From contig NZ_VFNH01000002.1 of assembly GCF_006715485.1 (NCBI RefSeq), forward strand, positions 124,001-188,000: a stretch of 64,000 nt of DNA, read 5' to 3'. The DNA is from Herbaspirillum sp. SJZ107 (GTDB lineage: Bacteria; Pseudomonadota; Gammaproteobacteria; Burkholderiales; Burkholderiaceae_D). Of this stretch, positions 46,464 through 54,689 are shown piece by piece (position 1 is the first letter of the stretch; the number at the start of each line of letters is the position of its first letter). The translations under genes were made by a program, and so were the position numbers. The notes beneath the pieces are model-generated. The model was not told where the DNA came from, searched no databases, and saw only the letters and a list, made by a program, of their open reading frames with translations.

Positions 46464-47977
46464 GCGCGCCGACGCCAGCGCTCCCAGCAGCGGTCCTGCA
46501 CGTGCAGGCCGGCCAGCCGCTGCTGGTCGAAACCTTTGCGGAATGGCGCGAGGCGGCGCGCGACCTGCTGGTCTGGGGTGTGCCGCCCGAGGCGATCACC
46601 TGGAGTTCGCCGCAGGCCGGTGGCGATCTGTTCTCGAGCGCGGCGGCCGCGGCCGAGGCGCCTGCTGCGTTCACGGCATCCGTACCTGCGAAAAACCCAC
46701 CCCACGTGCCGCGCTCGCTGATGGAAATGCTGCAATCCGCCGCCTGCTGCCGCGTGGCCGACCGCTGGGCCTTCCTGTACCGGGTGATGTGGCGCTGGCA
46801 GCAGGGCGAGCACGACGTGCAGTCGCCGGCCGACGAAGACGGCGCCCGCCTGAATGCGATGGTGAAGGCGGTCCGGCGCGAGGAACACGATATGCATGCC
46901 TACATCCGTTTCCGCGAACGCCCGGTCGATGCCGGCCCGCCGCGCTTCGTTGCCTGGTATGAACCGCGCCACGACGTGCTGCCGCAGGTGGCCGAACATT
47001 TCGTCAGCCGCATGGGCAAGGTCAGCTGGATGATCGCCACGCCCGAGGCCAGCGTGCTGTGGGACGGCCATACGCTGCACAACACCGGCCCGCTGGTCGG
47101 CCGGGCCGAAGACCTCGACCAATCGGACAAGGACGGCGGCGAAGCCCTGTGGCTGACCTATTACCGCAGCATCTTCAATCCGGCGCGCCTGAACACCGCG
47201 GTGATGCAGCAGCACATCACCTCGGACCGCTGGAAGAACCTACCGGAGGGAAAAATCGTGCCGCATATGATCAGCGAAGCCGCCATGGGTGCGCGCAAGA
47301 TCGGCCAGGCCCAGGCCGTCGGCCAGCGCAAGGGGACGACGATCCCGATCGCGCCGGCGGATGCCCAGCCCGAACGCCAGCAGCCGACCAAGCTCGACGA
47401 ATGCCGGCGCTGCGAGCTGTGGCAGTTCGCGACCCAGGCCGTGCCCGGGGAAGGCCCGCAACACGCGCCCATCATGTTCGTCGGCGAGCAGCCGGGCGAC
47501 CAGGAAGACCTGGCCGGCCACCCCTTCGTCGGCCCGGCCGGCAAGCTGCTCGACCAGGTGTGCGAGGCGGCCGGCGTCGACCGCGACACGATCTACGTCA
47601 CCAACGCCGTCAAGCATTTCAAGTGGGAGCCGCGCGGCAAGCGCCGCTTGCACAAGACGCCGGCCCAGCGCGAAGTCGAGGCCTGCCACTACTGGCTGGA
47701 CAAGGAACTGGCACAGGTCAAGCCGACCGTCATCGTGGCGCTCGGCGCCACCGCGCTGAAATCGGTACTGCGCAGTGCCAACGTCACCCTCAAAAATTCG
47801 CTCGGCAAGCCGATGAAGGTGGACGGACGCTGGGTCGTCACGACCTATCACCCGTCGTATGTGCTGCGCGTGCCGGGCGAGGATGCCAAGCATGAAGCGT
47901 TTTCGACCATGGTGGCGGGCCTCAAGCTGGCGCATGAGCTGCTGGAGCGGCCGATCGACGCGCCGGCGCCGGAATAA
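46460..47977 (+). CDS. udgX: DUF4130 (rSAM-linked) fused to UdgX uracil-DNA glycosylase
   Basis: 505 aa. The N-terminal ~270 residues match the partner family of the radical SAM protein (DUF4130/TIGR03915; RFVAWYEPRHDVLP, LTYYRSIFNPARLN). From ~310 a family 4-like uracil-DNA glycosylase follows: Fe-S cysteines in LDECRRCELW, GEQPGDQED near 342-350, FVGPAGKLLD, and HPSYVLR near the end. The loop KRRLH places H398 at the position of the catalytic His of Mycobacterium UdgX, which bonds covalently to the uracil-derived abasic site. It is co-transcribed with the radical SAM gene under a LexA box. Confidence 0.9.
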   Translation: MSAPTPALPAAVLHVQAGQPLLVETFAEWREAARDLLVWGVPPEAITWSSPQAGGDLFSSAAAAAEAPAAFTASVPAKNPPHVPRSLMEMLQSAACCRVADRWAFLYRVMWRWQQGEHDVQSPADEDGARLNAMVKAVRREEHDMHAYIRFRERPVDAGPPRFVAWYEPRHDVLPQVAEHFVSRMGKVSWMIATPEASVLWDGHTLHNTGPLVGRAEDLDQSDKDGGEALWLTYYRSIFNPARLNTAVMQQHITSDRWKNLPEGKIVPHMISEAAMGARKIGQAQAVGQRKGTTIPIAPADAQPERQQPTKLDECRRCELWQFATQAVPGEGPQHAPIMFVGEQPGDQEDLAGHPFVGPAGKLLDQVCEAAGVDRDTIYVTNAVKHFKWEPRGKRRLHKTPAQREVEACHYWLDKELAQVKPTVIVALGATALKSVLRSANVTLKNSLGKPMKVDGRWVVTTYHPSYVLRVPGEDAKHEAFSTMVAGLKLAHELLERPIDAPAPE

Positions 47978-48114
47978 TCTTCGTGTTTACATGCATATGT
48001 GCAGCTTTCATACGGCGTATATGCATGTCAAATATGTAATATTTTGTTGCGTCAATATCCCATTTGGTGTCCACTAGCTAATCTCTAGCGACACCAATCA
48101 TAAAAGGGATGCCG

Positions 48115-49167
48115 ATGAACAAACGCACTGCCTGCGCGCTGGTCCTGACTTGCCTGACGCTGCCTGTCCTTGCCCAGACCCAGCCCGAACCTGCACCCGC
48201 CGCACCGCCCGCTGCCGTGCCGGTGCAGCAAGCTGCCGGCGAAGCGGCGCCGGAGACGGTCGCCGCCCAGATCCTGGTGTCCGGCAAGCGTCCCGGTCCC
48301 GGGCTGTGGAAGGTGTCCAAAGGCGAGCACGTGATGTGGGTATTCGGCCTGTATTCGCCGCTGCCGCACAAGATGGAATGGGATGCCGGGCGCGTCGAAC
48401 GCCTGGTGGCGCAGTCGCAGGAAGTGTTGACGCCACCGGGCGTCTCGGTCGGCACCGACAGCTTTTTCGGTACCCTGGCCGCGCTGCCGTCGATGATCGG
48501 CATGAAGAAGAACCCGGACGGCGCCACGCTGCATGAGATGCTGCCGGCCGACGTCTACGTACGCTGGCAGGCGCTCAAGAGCAAGTACATCGGCAACGAC
48601 GACGACGTCGAGCGTTATCGTCCGCTGTTCGCTGCGGACGAATTGATGGAAGCCGGCCTGAAAAAGACCGGTCTCGCCAAGTCCTACGAGGTACGCAAGC
48701 AGATCGAGAAGATCGCAAAAAAGAACGACGTCAAATTGACCAATGCCAGCGTCCACATCGCGATCGACAACCCGCGCCGCGCGCTGAAGGAATTCAAGCA
48801 GTCGCAGATCGAAGACACGGCCTGCTTCGTCAAGACCCTGGAGCGCTTCGAATCCGACATCGATGCGATGCGCGCACGCGGCAATGCCTGGGCCAACGGC
48901 AATATCGCCGAGATCCGCAACCTCGACTATGCCGAACGCGAGGATGCCTGCAACAGTGCGGTGTTCAACGGCTCCTTTGCCAGGAATAATCCGCAGATGC
49001 AGGACCTGCCCGAGCGCCGCCGCGCGGCCTGGCTGAAAGCAGTCGACAGTGCGCTGGAAAAGAACAAGGCGACGTTTGCGATGCTGGCGATGAGCGACAT
49101 TCTCGGGCCGAAGAGCTACCTGTCCCTGCTGCAGGAAAAGGGCTATACGGTCGAGAGTCCGAAATGA
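48115..49167 (+). CDS. TraB/GumN-like exported protein
   Basis: About 350 aa. ATG 48115 has AAAAGGG correctly spaced; an ATG at 48109 is in frame. A signal peptide (MNKRTACALVLTCLTLPVLAQ) is followed by a Pro/Ala-rich spacer and the TraB/GumN-like core beginning GPGLWKVSKGEHVMWVFGLY. In most family members the last part reads FGTIH; here the His is replaced (FGLYSPL), so any metal-dependent activity of the family may be lost. It is followed by a tandem paralogue with a 4-bp overlap. Periplasmic location is inferred. Confidence 0.75.
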   Translation: MNKRTACALVLTCLTLPVLAQTQPEPAPAAPPAAVPVQQAAGEAAPETVAAQILVSGKRPGPGLWKVSKGEHVMWVFGLYSPLPHKMEWDAGRVERLVAQSQEVLTPPGVSVGTDSFFGTLAALPSMIGMKKNPDGATLHEMLPADVYVRWQALKSKYIGNDDDVERYRPLFAADELMEAGLKKTGLAKSYEVRKQIEKIAKKNDVKLTNASVHIAIDNPRRALKEFKQSQIEDTACFVKTLERFESDIDAMRARGNAWANGNIAEIRNLDYAEREDACNSAVFNGSFARNNPQMQDLPERRRAAWLKAVDSALEKNKATFAMLAMSDILGPKSYLSLLQEKGYTVESPK

Positions 49168-50228
49168 GGCGCCGGGGCATTGCATGCGTACTGATGCTGG
49201 GCGTGCTGGCGCTCCCGGCGCTGGCCCAGACCGCGTCCGACCCGGCCACGCCGCCGGCCGCCGCACCCCAGGCCGAGGGCGCGTCCCCGGAATTGCAGGA
49301 CTTGCAGGCGGCGCCAGCCCAGATCGTCGTGTCTGGGCGCCGCCCCGGTCCCGGGGTCTGGAAAGTCTCGAAGGGCAACCACGTCATGTGGGTGTTCGGC
49401 GTGTACTCGCCGCTGCCCAGGAACATGGAATGGGATGCCAGCCGGGTCGAGCACTTGCTGTCGCAGTCGCAGGTGCTGCTGGCGCCGCCGTCGGCATCGG
49501 CGCACGTCGGCTTCTTCAAGGGCTTGCGCCTGCTGCCGCAACTGCCGCGCCTGATCGGCATCCAGAAGAACCCGGACGGCGCCACGCTGCAGGACGTGCT
49601 GCCGGCCGAGGTCTACGCGCACTGGACGCTATTGAAGGACCGGTACATCGGCGACAACGAGGACGTGGAACGCCTGCGGCCGCTCTTCGCGGCGCAACGC
49701 CTGCAGGCCGCCGGGCGCGACAAGTCCGGCCTGGTGAACGGCAGCATCGTGCGCGAACGCATCTTCCAGATCGCCAAGGCCAACAAGGTCAAGGTGCTGC
49801 AGTCCGGTTTCGAACTGGAGCTGGACAACGTGGGCCAGGCGCTCACGGCATTCAAGAAGACGCAGCTGAACGACGCGGCCTGCCTTGCGAGGACGCTCGA
49901 CAGCCTGGAACAGGACCTCGGCGCCCTCCAGCAGCGCGCCAGTGCCTGGGCCGACGGCAACATCGCCGAGATCGAAGGCCTCGACTACACGACGCAAGCG
50001 CAAGCCTGCGACGAGGCAATCCTGGGCAGCAGCGCCGCCGGGCAGACCAGTCCGGAATTCCGCTCGATCCACGAGCGCCTGCGCGCGACCTGGCTGGAAG
50101 CCGCCGAAAAGGCGATGGCGGAATACGCGTCGACCTTTGCCGTGCTCGAGATGAAGGACGTGTTCGACCCGAGGGGCTACCTGGGCGCGCTGAGGGCCAA
50201 GGGCTATACGGTCGACAGCCCCAAATAA
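49164..50228 (+). CDS. TraB/GumN-like exported protein (tandem paralogue)
   Basis: 354 aa, collinear with the preceding protein. The signal peptide is GIACVLMLGVLALPALAQ. The core starts GPGVWKVSKGNHVMWVFGVY and again lacks the family's usual His. KNPDGATLQDVLPAEVYAHW, LKDRYIGDNEDVERLRPLFA and the C-terminal LRAKGYTVDSPK mirror its neighbour. The start overlaps the upstream stop (ATGA), so the pair is translationally coupled. The function of TraB/GumN proteins in bacteria is unclear. Confidence 0.75.
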   Translation: MRRRGIACVLMLGVLALPALAQTASDPATPPAAAPQAEGASPELQDLQAAPAQIVVSGRRPGPGVWKVSKGNHVMWVFGVYSPLPRNMEWDASRVEHLLSQSQVLLAPPSASAHVGFFKGLRLLPQLPRLIGIQKNPDGATLQDVLPAEVYAHWTLLKDRYIGDNEDVERLRPLFAAQRLQAAGRDKSGLVNGSIVRERIFQIAKANKVKVLQSGFELELDNVGQALTAFKKTQLNDAACLARTLDSLEQDLGALQQRASAWADGNIAEIEGLDYTTQAQACDEAILGSSAAGQTSPEFRSIHERLRATWLEAAEKAMAEYASTFAVLEMKDVFDPRGYLGALRAKGYTVDSPK

Positions 50229-50252
50229 GGCGGCGCCGGAGCGCGCGGCTAC

Positions 50253-51179
50253 CTAGGCGGGGTCGGCATGGCCGTTGACGCCATCCTCGCGCGCTGCGGC
50301 CTGGGCCACGCGCGCGCCCGGCGCCACGTCGTGGGTCACCCAGACGTTGCCGCCGATGACTGCGCCCTTGCCGATCGTGATGCGGCCGAGCACGGTGGCG
50401 CCGGCATAGATGACCACGTCGTCTTCGACCACCGGATGGCGCGGCTGGCCTTTCTGCAGCGAGCCGTCGGCCAGCGTGGTAAAGCGCTTGGCGCCCAGCG
50501 TGACGGCCTGGTACAGGCGCACGTGCTGGCCGATGACGGCGGTTTCGCCGATCACGATGCCGGTGCCGTGGTCCATGAAGAAGCCGGCGCCGATGGTCGC
50601 GCCCGGATGGATGTCGATCCCGGTTTCCGCATGCGCCAGTTCGCCGACGATGCGTGCCAGCAGCGGCAGGCCGAGTTGATACAGGCAATGCGCCAGGCGG
50701 TGATGGATCATCGCCAGGATGCCCGGATAGCACAGCAGCACTTCGTCGACGCTGCGCGCGGCCGGGTCGCCCTGGTAGGCGGCCAGCACGTCGCTGTCGA
50801 GCATCATCCGGATGCCGGGCAGGGCAGCGCCGAAGGCTTGCGTGACGGCGAGTGCCTGGCCGGCGCTGTCGGCGCCGGTGCACTGCTGTAGCGCCGCGCT
50901 GTACTTGAGCTCGATTTCGACCTGGCGCAGCAGCGCATGCAGGGCCGAGTCGAGCGCATGCGCGACATGGAATTCTTCGCTCTCCTGGCGCAGGCCGGTC
51001 GGCCCCAGGCGCATCGGGAACAGTACGCCCTTCAGTTGTCCGACGATGGCGGCCAGGGCATCGCGCGATGGAAATTCGATGCCGCGCACCTCGCCTGTGG
51101 CAGGGCGGTGCGCCTGGCGCCATTGCTGGCGGGCGTCATGCAAGCACTGCACGATGCCGGAGATGTCGAAATTCGCCAT
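50253..51179 (-). CDS. cysE: Serine O-acetyltransferase (EpsC/CysE type)
   Basis: 308 aa, the longer EpsC-like form. The N-terminal ~150 residues are helical; the left-handed beta-helix starts near 195 with GIDIHPGATIGAGFFMDHGT containing the catalytic His residues, then GIVIGETAVIGQHVRLYQAV and VIYAGATVLGRITIGKGAVI. It acetylates serine to O-acetylserine, the first step of cysteine synthesis. In the family the C-terminal tail docks with CysK. It is transcribed alone, convergent with the TraB-like pair. Confidence 0.92.
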   Translation of the reverse strand: MANFDISGIVQCLHDARQQWRQAHRPATGEVRGIEFPSRDALAAIVGQLKGVLFPMRLGPTGLRQESEEFHVAHALDSALHALLRQVEIELKYSAALQQCTGADSAGQALAVTQAFGAALPGIRMMLDSDVLAAYQGDPAARSVDEVLLCYPGILAMIHHRLAHCLYQLGLPLLARIVGELAHAETGIDIHPGATIGAGFFMDHGTGIVIGETAVIGQHVRLYQAVTLGAKRFTTLADGSLQKGQPRHPVVEDDVVIYAGATVLGRITIGKGAVIGGNVWVTHDVAPGARVAQAAAREDGVNGHADPA

Positions 51180-51275
51180 GGGTATGGTCTTGAAAAAGTG
51201 ATATGGATGAGTGCTTACTATATGAGTCCATACCGCCTATTTCAAACGAATATATTAGAGCAAGGTCATGCGGCC

Positions 51276-51308
51276 AAAAAAAAAGCGAAGTCACGGCCGT
51301 GACTTCGC
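51276..51308 (-). terminator. Intrinsic terminator of the PEP-CTERM gene
   Basis: A perfect 24-nt palindrome (51285-51308, half GCGAAGTCACGG) is followed on the minus strand by nine T residues (A-run 51276-51284). It lies 31 bp after the stop of the gene ending at 51340, a strong leftward terminator. Confidence 0.88.
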
Positions 51309-51339
51309 TTCGATGCGCATCCGCAGAGCGCGGTGTGTC

Positions 51340-52155
51340 TTACTTGGCTTTCGACTTGCGTCGCGCCGCAACGCAACCCAGCAAGGCAATGCCGAACAGG
51401 GCAAAGGTGCCGGGTTCCGGTACCTTCGTGCCCGGGGTCGGCGTCGGGGTAGGAGCAGGCGTCGGGGTCGGAGTCGGGGTCGGAGCCTGGACGATGACGT
51501 TGCCGCCAAAGCCGGAGACCTTGAAGTAATCGTTGCCGTCACCGAAGTAGCTCGAATGCGCGACACCCGAATAGGCCGAGTTGTAGGCGCTGACGAGCCA
51601 CCAGGAAGCGGCCTTGTCGCCGCTATTGAAGCTCAAGGCGCTGCTGGTGCTCAGGTTGGCATAGTCGCCTACCCACTCCCAGCCGGCAGTGTCGGTCAGG
51701 TTGGCGACCGTGCTGTTGCCGAGCACCGGCGCCTGGGTGCCGGTATAACGCAGGATGCTGACGTCGGCATCGTTGTAGGCCCAGCCGAGCGACAGCTGGT
51801 TCAGTGCCACGTTGTTCGTGCCAAAACTGATCAGGAGCGCCTCGGTGGCGCCATTATTGTCGATCGCATGCTCCGGGCTGGTGGTGGACTCCCACGGGGA
51901 GGAGATGCCAAGGCCGGAGTTGTCGTAATAGACCATCGAGGCGTTGCCGAATTTACCGGTGCCGGCGGCCGACCAGGCCGACACGGTCGCACCGTAATTC
52001 ACGCCGGCCGAACTTGCCGAACACGTGATTGCACTGGATACAGTGGTACCCTGGCAGTTGCTATCATTGAAGGAAATCTGCCCGGCTTGTGCCAGCCCGG
52101 AGGTCGCTGCTACGGCAAAGGTAAAAGCAAGAACGCGGAAGTCGTTGAATTTCAT
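51340..52155 (-). CDS. PEP-CTERM sorting-domain exported protein
   Basis: 271 aa from ATG 52155 (MKFNDFRVLAF). A signal peptide (FRVLAFTFAVAATSGLAQA) leads to a ~190-residue beta-rich domain with many aromatics, then a Pro-Thr linker (PTPTPTPTPAPTPTPTP) and the sorting tag VPEPGTFALFGIALLGCVAA ending in RRKSKAK. PEP-CTERM proteins are cleaved and anchored by exosortase, often with exopolysaccharide production. No exosortase gene is in the window. The mature domain's function is unknown. Confidence 0.9.
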   Translation of the reverse strand: MKFNDFRVLAFTFAVAATSGLAQAGQISFNDSNCQGTTVSSAITCSASSAGVNYGATVSAWSAAGTGKFGNASMVYYDNSGLGISSPWESTTSPEHAIDNNGATEALLISFGTNNVALNQLSLGWAYNDADVSILRYTGTQAPVLGNSTVANLTDTAGWEWVGDYANLSTSSALSFNSGDKAASWWLVSAYNSAYSGVAHSSYFGDGNDYFKVSGFGGNVIVQAPTPTPTPTPAPTPTPTPGTKVPEPGTFALFGIALLGCVAARRKSKAK

Positions 52156-52349
52156 GCTGGCCTCAAAGTGGTTAATTTCTACAAGGATACGTAAATTATT
52201 ATATTGCAACATATCAAGGCAATCTGATAATTTTTCGTTTCATTGCGAAAATAATTGTTTTTGTTGCTTTTAAGCACAGTTAGTTACCTTGAGTAATTTT
52301 TCTGCGGTGTCGTTGGTAGTGCCGCCCTTCGCACGGCTACACTGTCAGG

Positions 52350-52379
52350 TTGTCAATAGCAGGCGAAGCCGCGTAAAAT
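52350..52379 (+). promoter_or_regulatory. Sigma-70-type promoter of tRNA-Gly
   Basis: TTGTCA (52350-52355) and TAAAAT (52374-52379) are separated by 18 bp. The tRNA begins 10 bp downstream of the -10. Spacing and position fit a housekeeping promoter. Confidence 0.6.
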
Positions 52380-52388
52380 GCTGCTGAC

Positions 52389-52462
52389 GCGGGTGTAGCT
52401 CAATGGTAGAGCCGAAGCTTCCCAAGCTTAAGACGAGGGTTCGATTCCCTTCACCCGCTCCA
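52389..52462 (+). tRNA. tRNA-Gly (anticodon CCC)
   Basis: A 74-nt cloverleaf with CCA encoded. The acceptor stem pairs GCGGGTG with CACCCGC; the D arm is GCTC-AATGGTA-GAGC; the anticodon loop is TTCCCAA with CCC; the T arm has GGTTCGATTCC. It closely follows E. coli glyU. The top pair of the anticodon stem is a mismatch. Confidence 0.95.
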
Positions 52463-52559
52463 TTTTTCCTGCCGTTTACCCCGTTCAGCCAGTTCCGCCC
52501 GCGCGCCCCCTGTCTTGACCTTATGGCAAACTGAAGCCGTCACTGCTTCCGTATCGACC

Positions 52560-54638
52560 ATGCCCGACGACGACCAACGAACCCGACCACCCGACGACCC
52601 GCAAGACAAGATCGATTGCGTCTCCGGCGCGCTCATGTTCCTGAGCGGCGGCGGCGAGGTCGGGGCGATGATGCGGGCGCACGACTGGTCGACGTCGCCG
52701 CTGGGGCATCCGCGCGACTGGCCGCAGGCCTTGCGCACGGTGGTCGGGCTGATGCTGAACTCCAAGTTCCCGATGTTCGTCGCCTGGGGCCCGGAACTGG
52801 CCTTCCTGTACAACGATTCCTACCGCGACGTGCTGGGCGAAAAGCATCCGCAGGCGCTGGGGCGGCGCTTTTACGATATCTGGTCCGAGATCTGGGACGA
52901 CATCCACCCGCTGATCGAGCGCGCGCTGGCCGGCGAGGCCACCTACGCCGACCGCCTGTACCTCGAGATGAACCGCCACGGCTACGACGAGCCGACCTGG
53001 TTCACCTTTTCGTATTCGCCGGTGCGCGACGAGAGCGGCCGCATCGCCGGCATGTACTGCGCCTGCGTCGAGGTCACCGAGCAGGTGCTGGCCGAAAAAT
53101 ACCGCGAGGAAGAGAACGAGCGCTTCCGCACCCTGTTCGAGCAGGCGCCCGGCATCATGGCCGTGCTGCGCGGACCCGAGCACGTGTTCGAGCTGACCAA
53201 CCAGTCCTACCTGCAGCTGGTCGGCCACCGCCACATCATCGGAAAAAGCGCGCGCGAGGCGCTGCCGGAGGTGGCGGGGCAGGGCTTCTTCGAGCTGCTG
53301 GACCGCGTGTACAGTACCGGCGAACCCTTCGTCGGCCATGCCTTGCCGCTGCGACTGCAGCGCGAGCCGGAGGGGCCACTGGAACAGCGCTACCTCGACT
53401 TCGTCTACCAGCCGATCCGCGATGCCAACGGTGCCGTGTCCGGCATCTTCGTCGAGGGCAGCGACGTCACGGCGCGCAAGCTGATCGAGGACGAGCTGCG
53501 CGCCGCCAACCGCCAGAAAGACCAGTTCCTGGCCATGCTGGCGCACGAACTGCGCAACCCGCTGGCGCCGATCATGACCGCGGCCCAGCTGCTCAAGCTC
53601 GGCCGCCACGACCCGAAAAGCGTGAGCAACGCCAGCGAGATCATCGCGCGCCAGGCGGCCCACATGACCGACCTGGTGAACGACCTGCTGGACGTCTCGC
53701 GCGTCACCCGCGGGCTGGTCACGCTGGAAAAGGATGAGCTCGACCTGAACGTGATCGTGGCCGCGGCGGTGGAGCAGGTGCGGCCCCTGATCGACGCGCG
53801 CCGCCATGCGCTGACCCTGCAGATGTCCGGCCAGCCGGCCCACGTATTGGGCGACCGCACGCGCCTGGTGCAGGTGATCTCGAACATCCTCAACAATGCC
53901 GCCAAGTACACGGCGCCGGGCGGGCGCATCGTGCTGGACGTGGCGGTCGACGCCGACCAAGGCCGGGTGACCGTGACGGTCAGCGACAGCGGGGTCGGCA
54001 TCGCCCCCGAAGTGCTGCCCTACATCTTCGACCTGTTCACCCAGGCCGAACGCACGCCGGACCGTTCGCAGGGCGGCCTCGGAATCGGGCTGGCGCTGGT
54101 GAAAAGCCTGATCGCGCTGCATGGCGGCACCGTCCACGCCCGCAGCGCCGGCATCGGGCAGGGCAGCCAGTTCTCGCTGTGCCTGCCGTGCCTGGCGGCG
54201 CCGCCAGCACGCCAGCCGGCCGCTGCCGGCACGGCGGGGCAGGTGGATGCCGGCCACCTGCGCGTGATGGTGGTCGACGACAACGTCGACGCCGCCCAGA
54301 TGCTGGCCGCGCTGCTCGAGGTGCAGGGCCATGCGGTGAGCGTCGAGTACGACGCCGGCGGCGCGCTGGCGCGGGCGCGCGCGGAGCGGCCGGACGTGCT
54401 GCTGCTCGACATCGGCCTGCCCGACATGGACGGCTACGAACTGGCGCGCCGCCTGCGCAGCCAGCCCGAAAATGCCGGCGCGACGCTGGTGGCGCTGACC
54501 GGCTACGGCCAGCACCAGGACCGCGAAGAAGCCGAGCAGGCCGGGTTTGACCATCACCTGGTCAAGCCAGCGGACCTGAACCAGGTCAACGAGGTGCTGG
54601 CCCAGGTGGAAGCAAGGCGCCACGTCATCAGCCGGTAA
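52560..54638 (+). CDS. Hybrid histidine kinase, PAS-PAS-HisKA-HATPase-REC
   Basis: 692 aa from ATG 52560 (MPDDDQRTRPPDD). It is soluble. Two PAS domains occupy ~55-175 and ~185-310 (WGPELAFLYNDSYRDVLG; FEQAPGIMAVLRGPEHVF). The kinase has H329 in LAHELRNPLAPI, N box ISNILNNAAKYTAPGG, VSDSGVGIAPEVL and GGLGIGLALVKSLI. A C-terminal receiver carries VVDDNVDAA and D617 in LLLDIGLPDMDG. There is no separate output domain, so phosphate must pass to another protein. It is downstream of tRNA-Gly and 51 bp before a c-di-GMP gene. Confidence 0.9.
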   Translation: MPDDDQRTRPPDDPQDKIDCVSGALMFLSGGGEVGAMMRAHDWSTSPLGHPRDWPQALRTVVGLMLNSKFPMFVAWGPELAFLYNDSYRDVLGEKHPQALGRRFYDIWSEIWDDIHPLIERALAGEATYADRLYLEMNRHGYDEPTWFTFSYSPVRDESGRIAGMYCACVEVTEQVLAEKYREEENERFRTLFEQAPGIMAVLRGPEHVFELTNQSYLQLVGHRHIIGKSAREALPEVAGQGFFELLDRVYSTGEPFVGHALPLRLQREPEGPLEQRYLDFVYQPIRDANGAVSGIFVEGSDVTARKLIEDELRAANRQKDQFLAMLAHELRNPLAPIMTAAQLLKLGRHDPKSVSNASEIIARQAAHMTDLVNDLLDVSRVTRGLVTLEKDELDLNVIVAAAVEQVRPLIDARRHALTLQMSGQPAHVLGDRTRLVQVISNILNNAAKYTAPGGRIVLDVAVDADQGRVTVTVSDSGVGIAPEVLPYIFDLFTQAERTPDRSQGGLGIGLALVKSLIALHGGTVHARSAGIGQGSQFSLCLPCLAAPPARQPAAAGTAGQVDAGHLRVMVVDDNVDAAQMLAALLEVQGHAVSVEYDAGGALARARAERPDVLLLDIGLPDMDGYELARRLRSQPENAGATLVALTGYGQHQDREEAEQAGFDHHLVKPADLNQVNEVLAQVEARRHVISR

Positions 54639-54645
54639 CGCGCGG

Positions 54646-54684
54646 CTCTTACACTTCGTTTTTAGTCAGAAACTAAGTGTAGAG
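54646..54684 (+). promoter_or_regulatory. Stem-loop just before the GGDEF-EAL start codon
   Basis: ACACTT (54651-54656) pairs with AAGTGT (54675-54680), and TTAGT (54662-54666) can pair with ACTAA (54672-54676), giving alternative stems. No strong ribosome site is visible before ATG 54690. It may be a weak terminator for the upstream kinase or may influence translation. Confidence 0.3.
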
Positions 54685-54689
54685 ATCGC

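Noticed and set aside
45234-47977. Radical SAM/UdgX pair as an anti-phage defence system
   Set aside because: There is no toxin, restriction or nuclease partner and no mobile-element context. The LexA box and glycosylase domain point to DNA damage instead.
48115-50228. TraB-like genes as conjugation genes
   Set aside because: The similarity is to the TraB/GumN domain family, not the type IV secretion TraB; no transfer genes are nearby.
52389-52462. tRNA-Gly as an integration site for a mobile element
   Set aside because: No integrase gene and no duplicated 3' end of the tRNA were seen in the flanks; neighbouring genes have ordinary composition.
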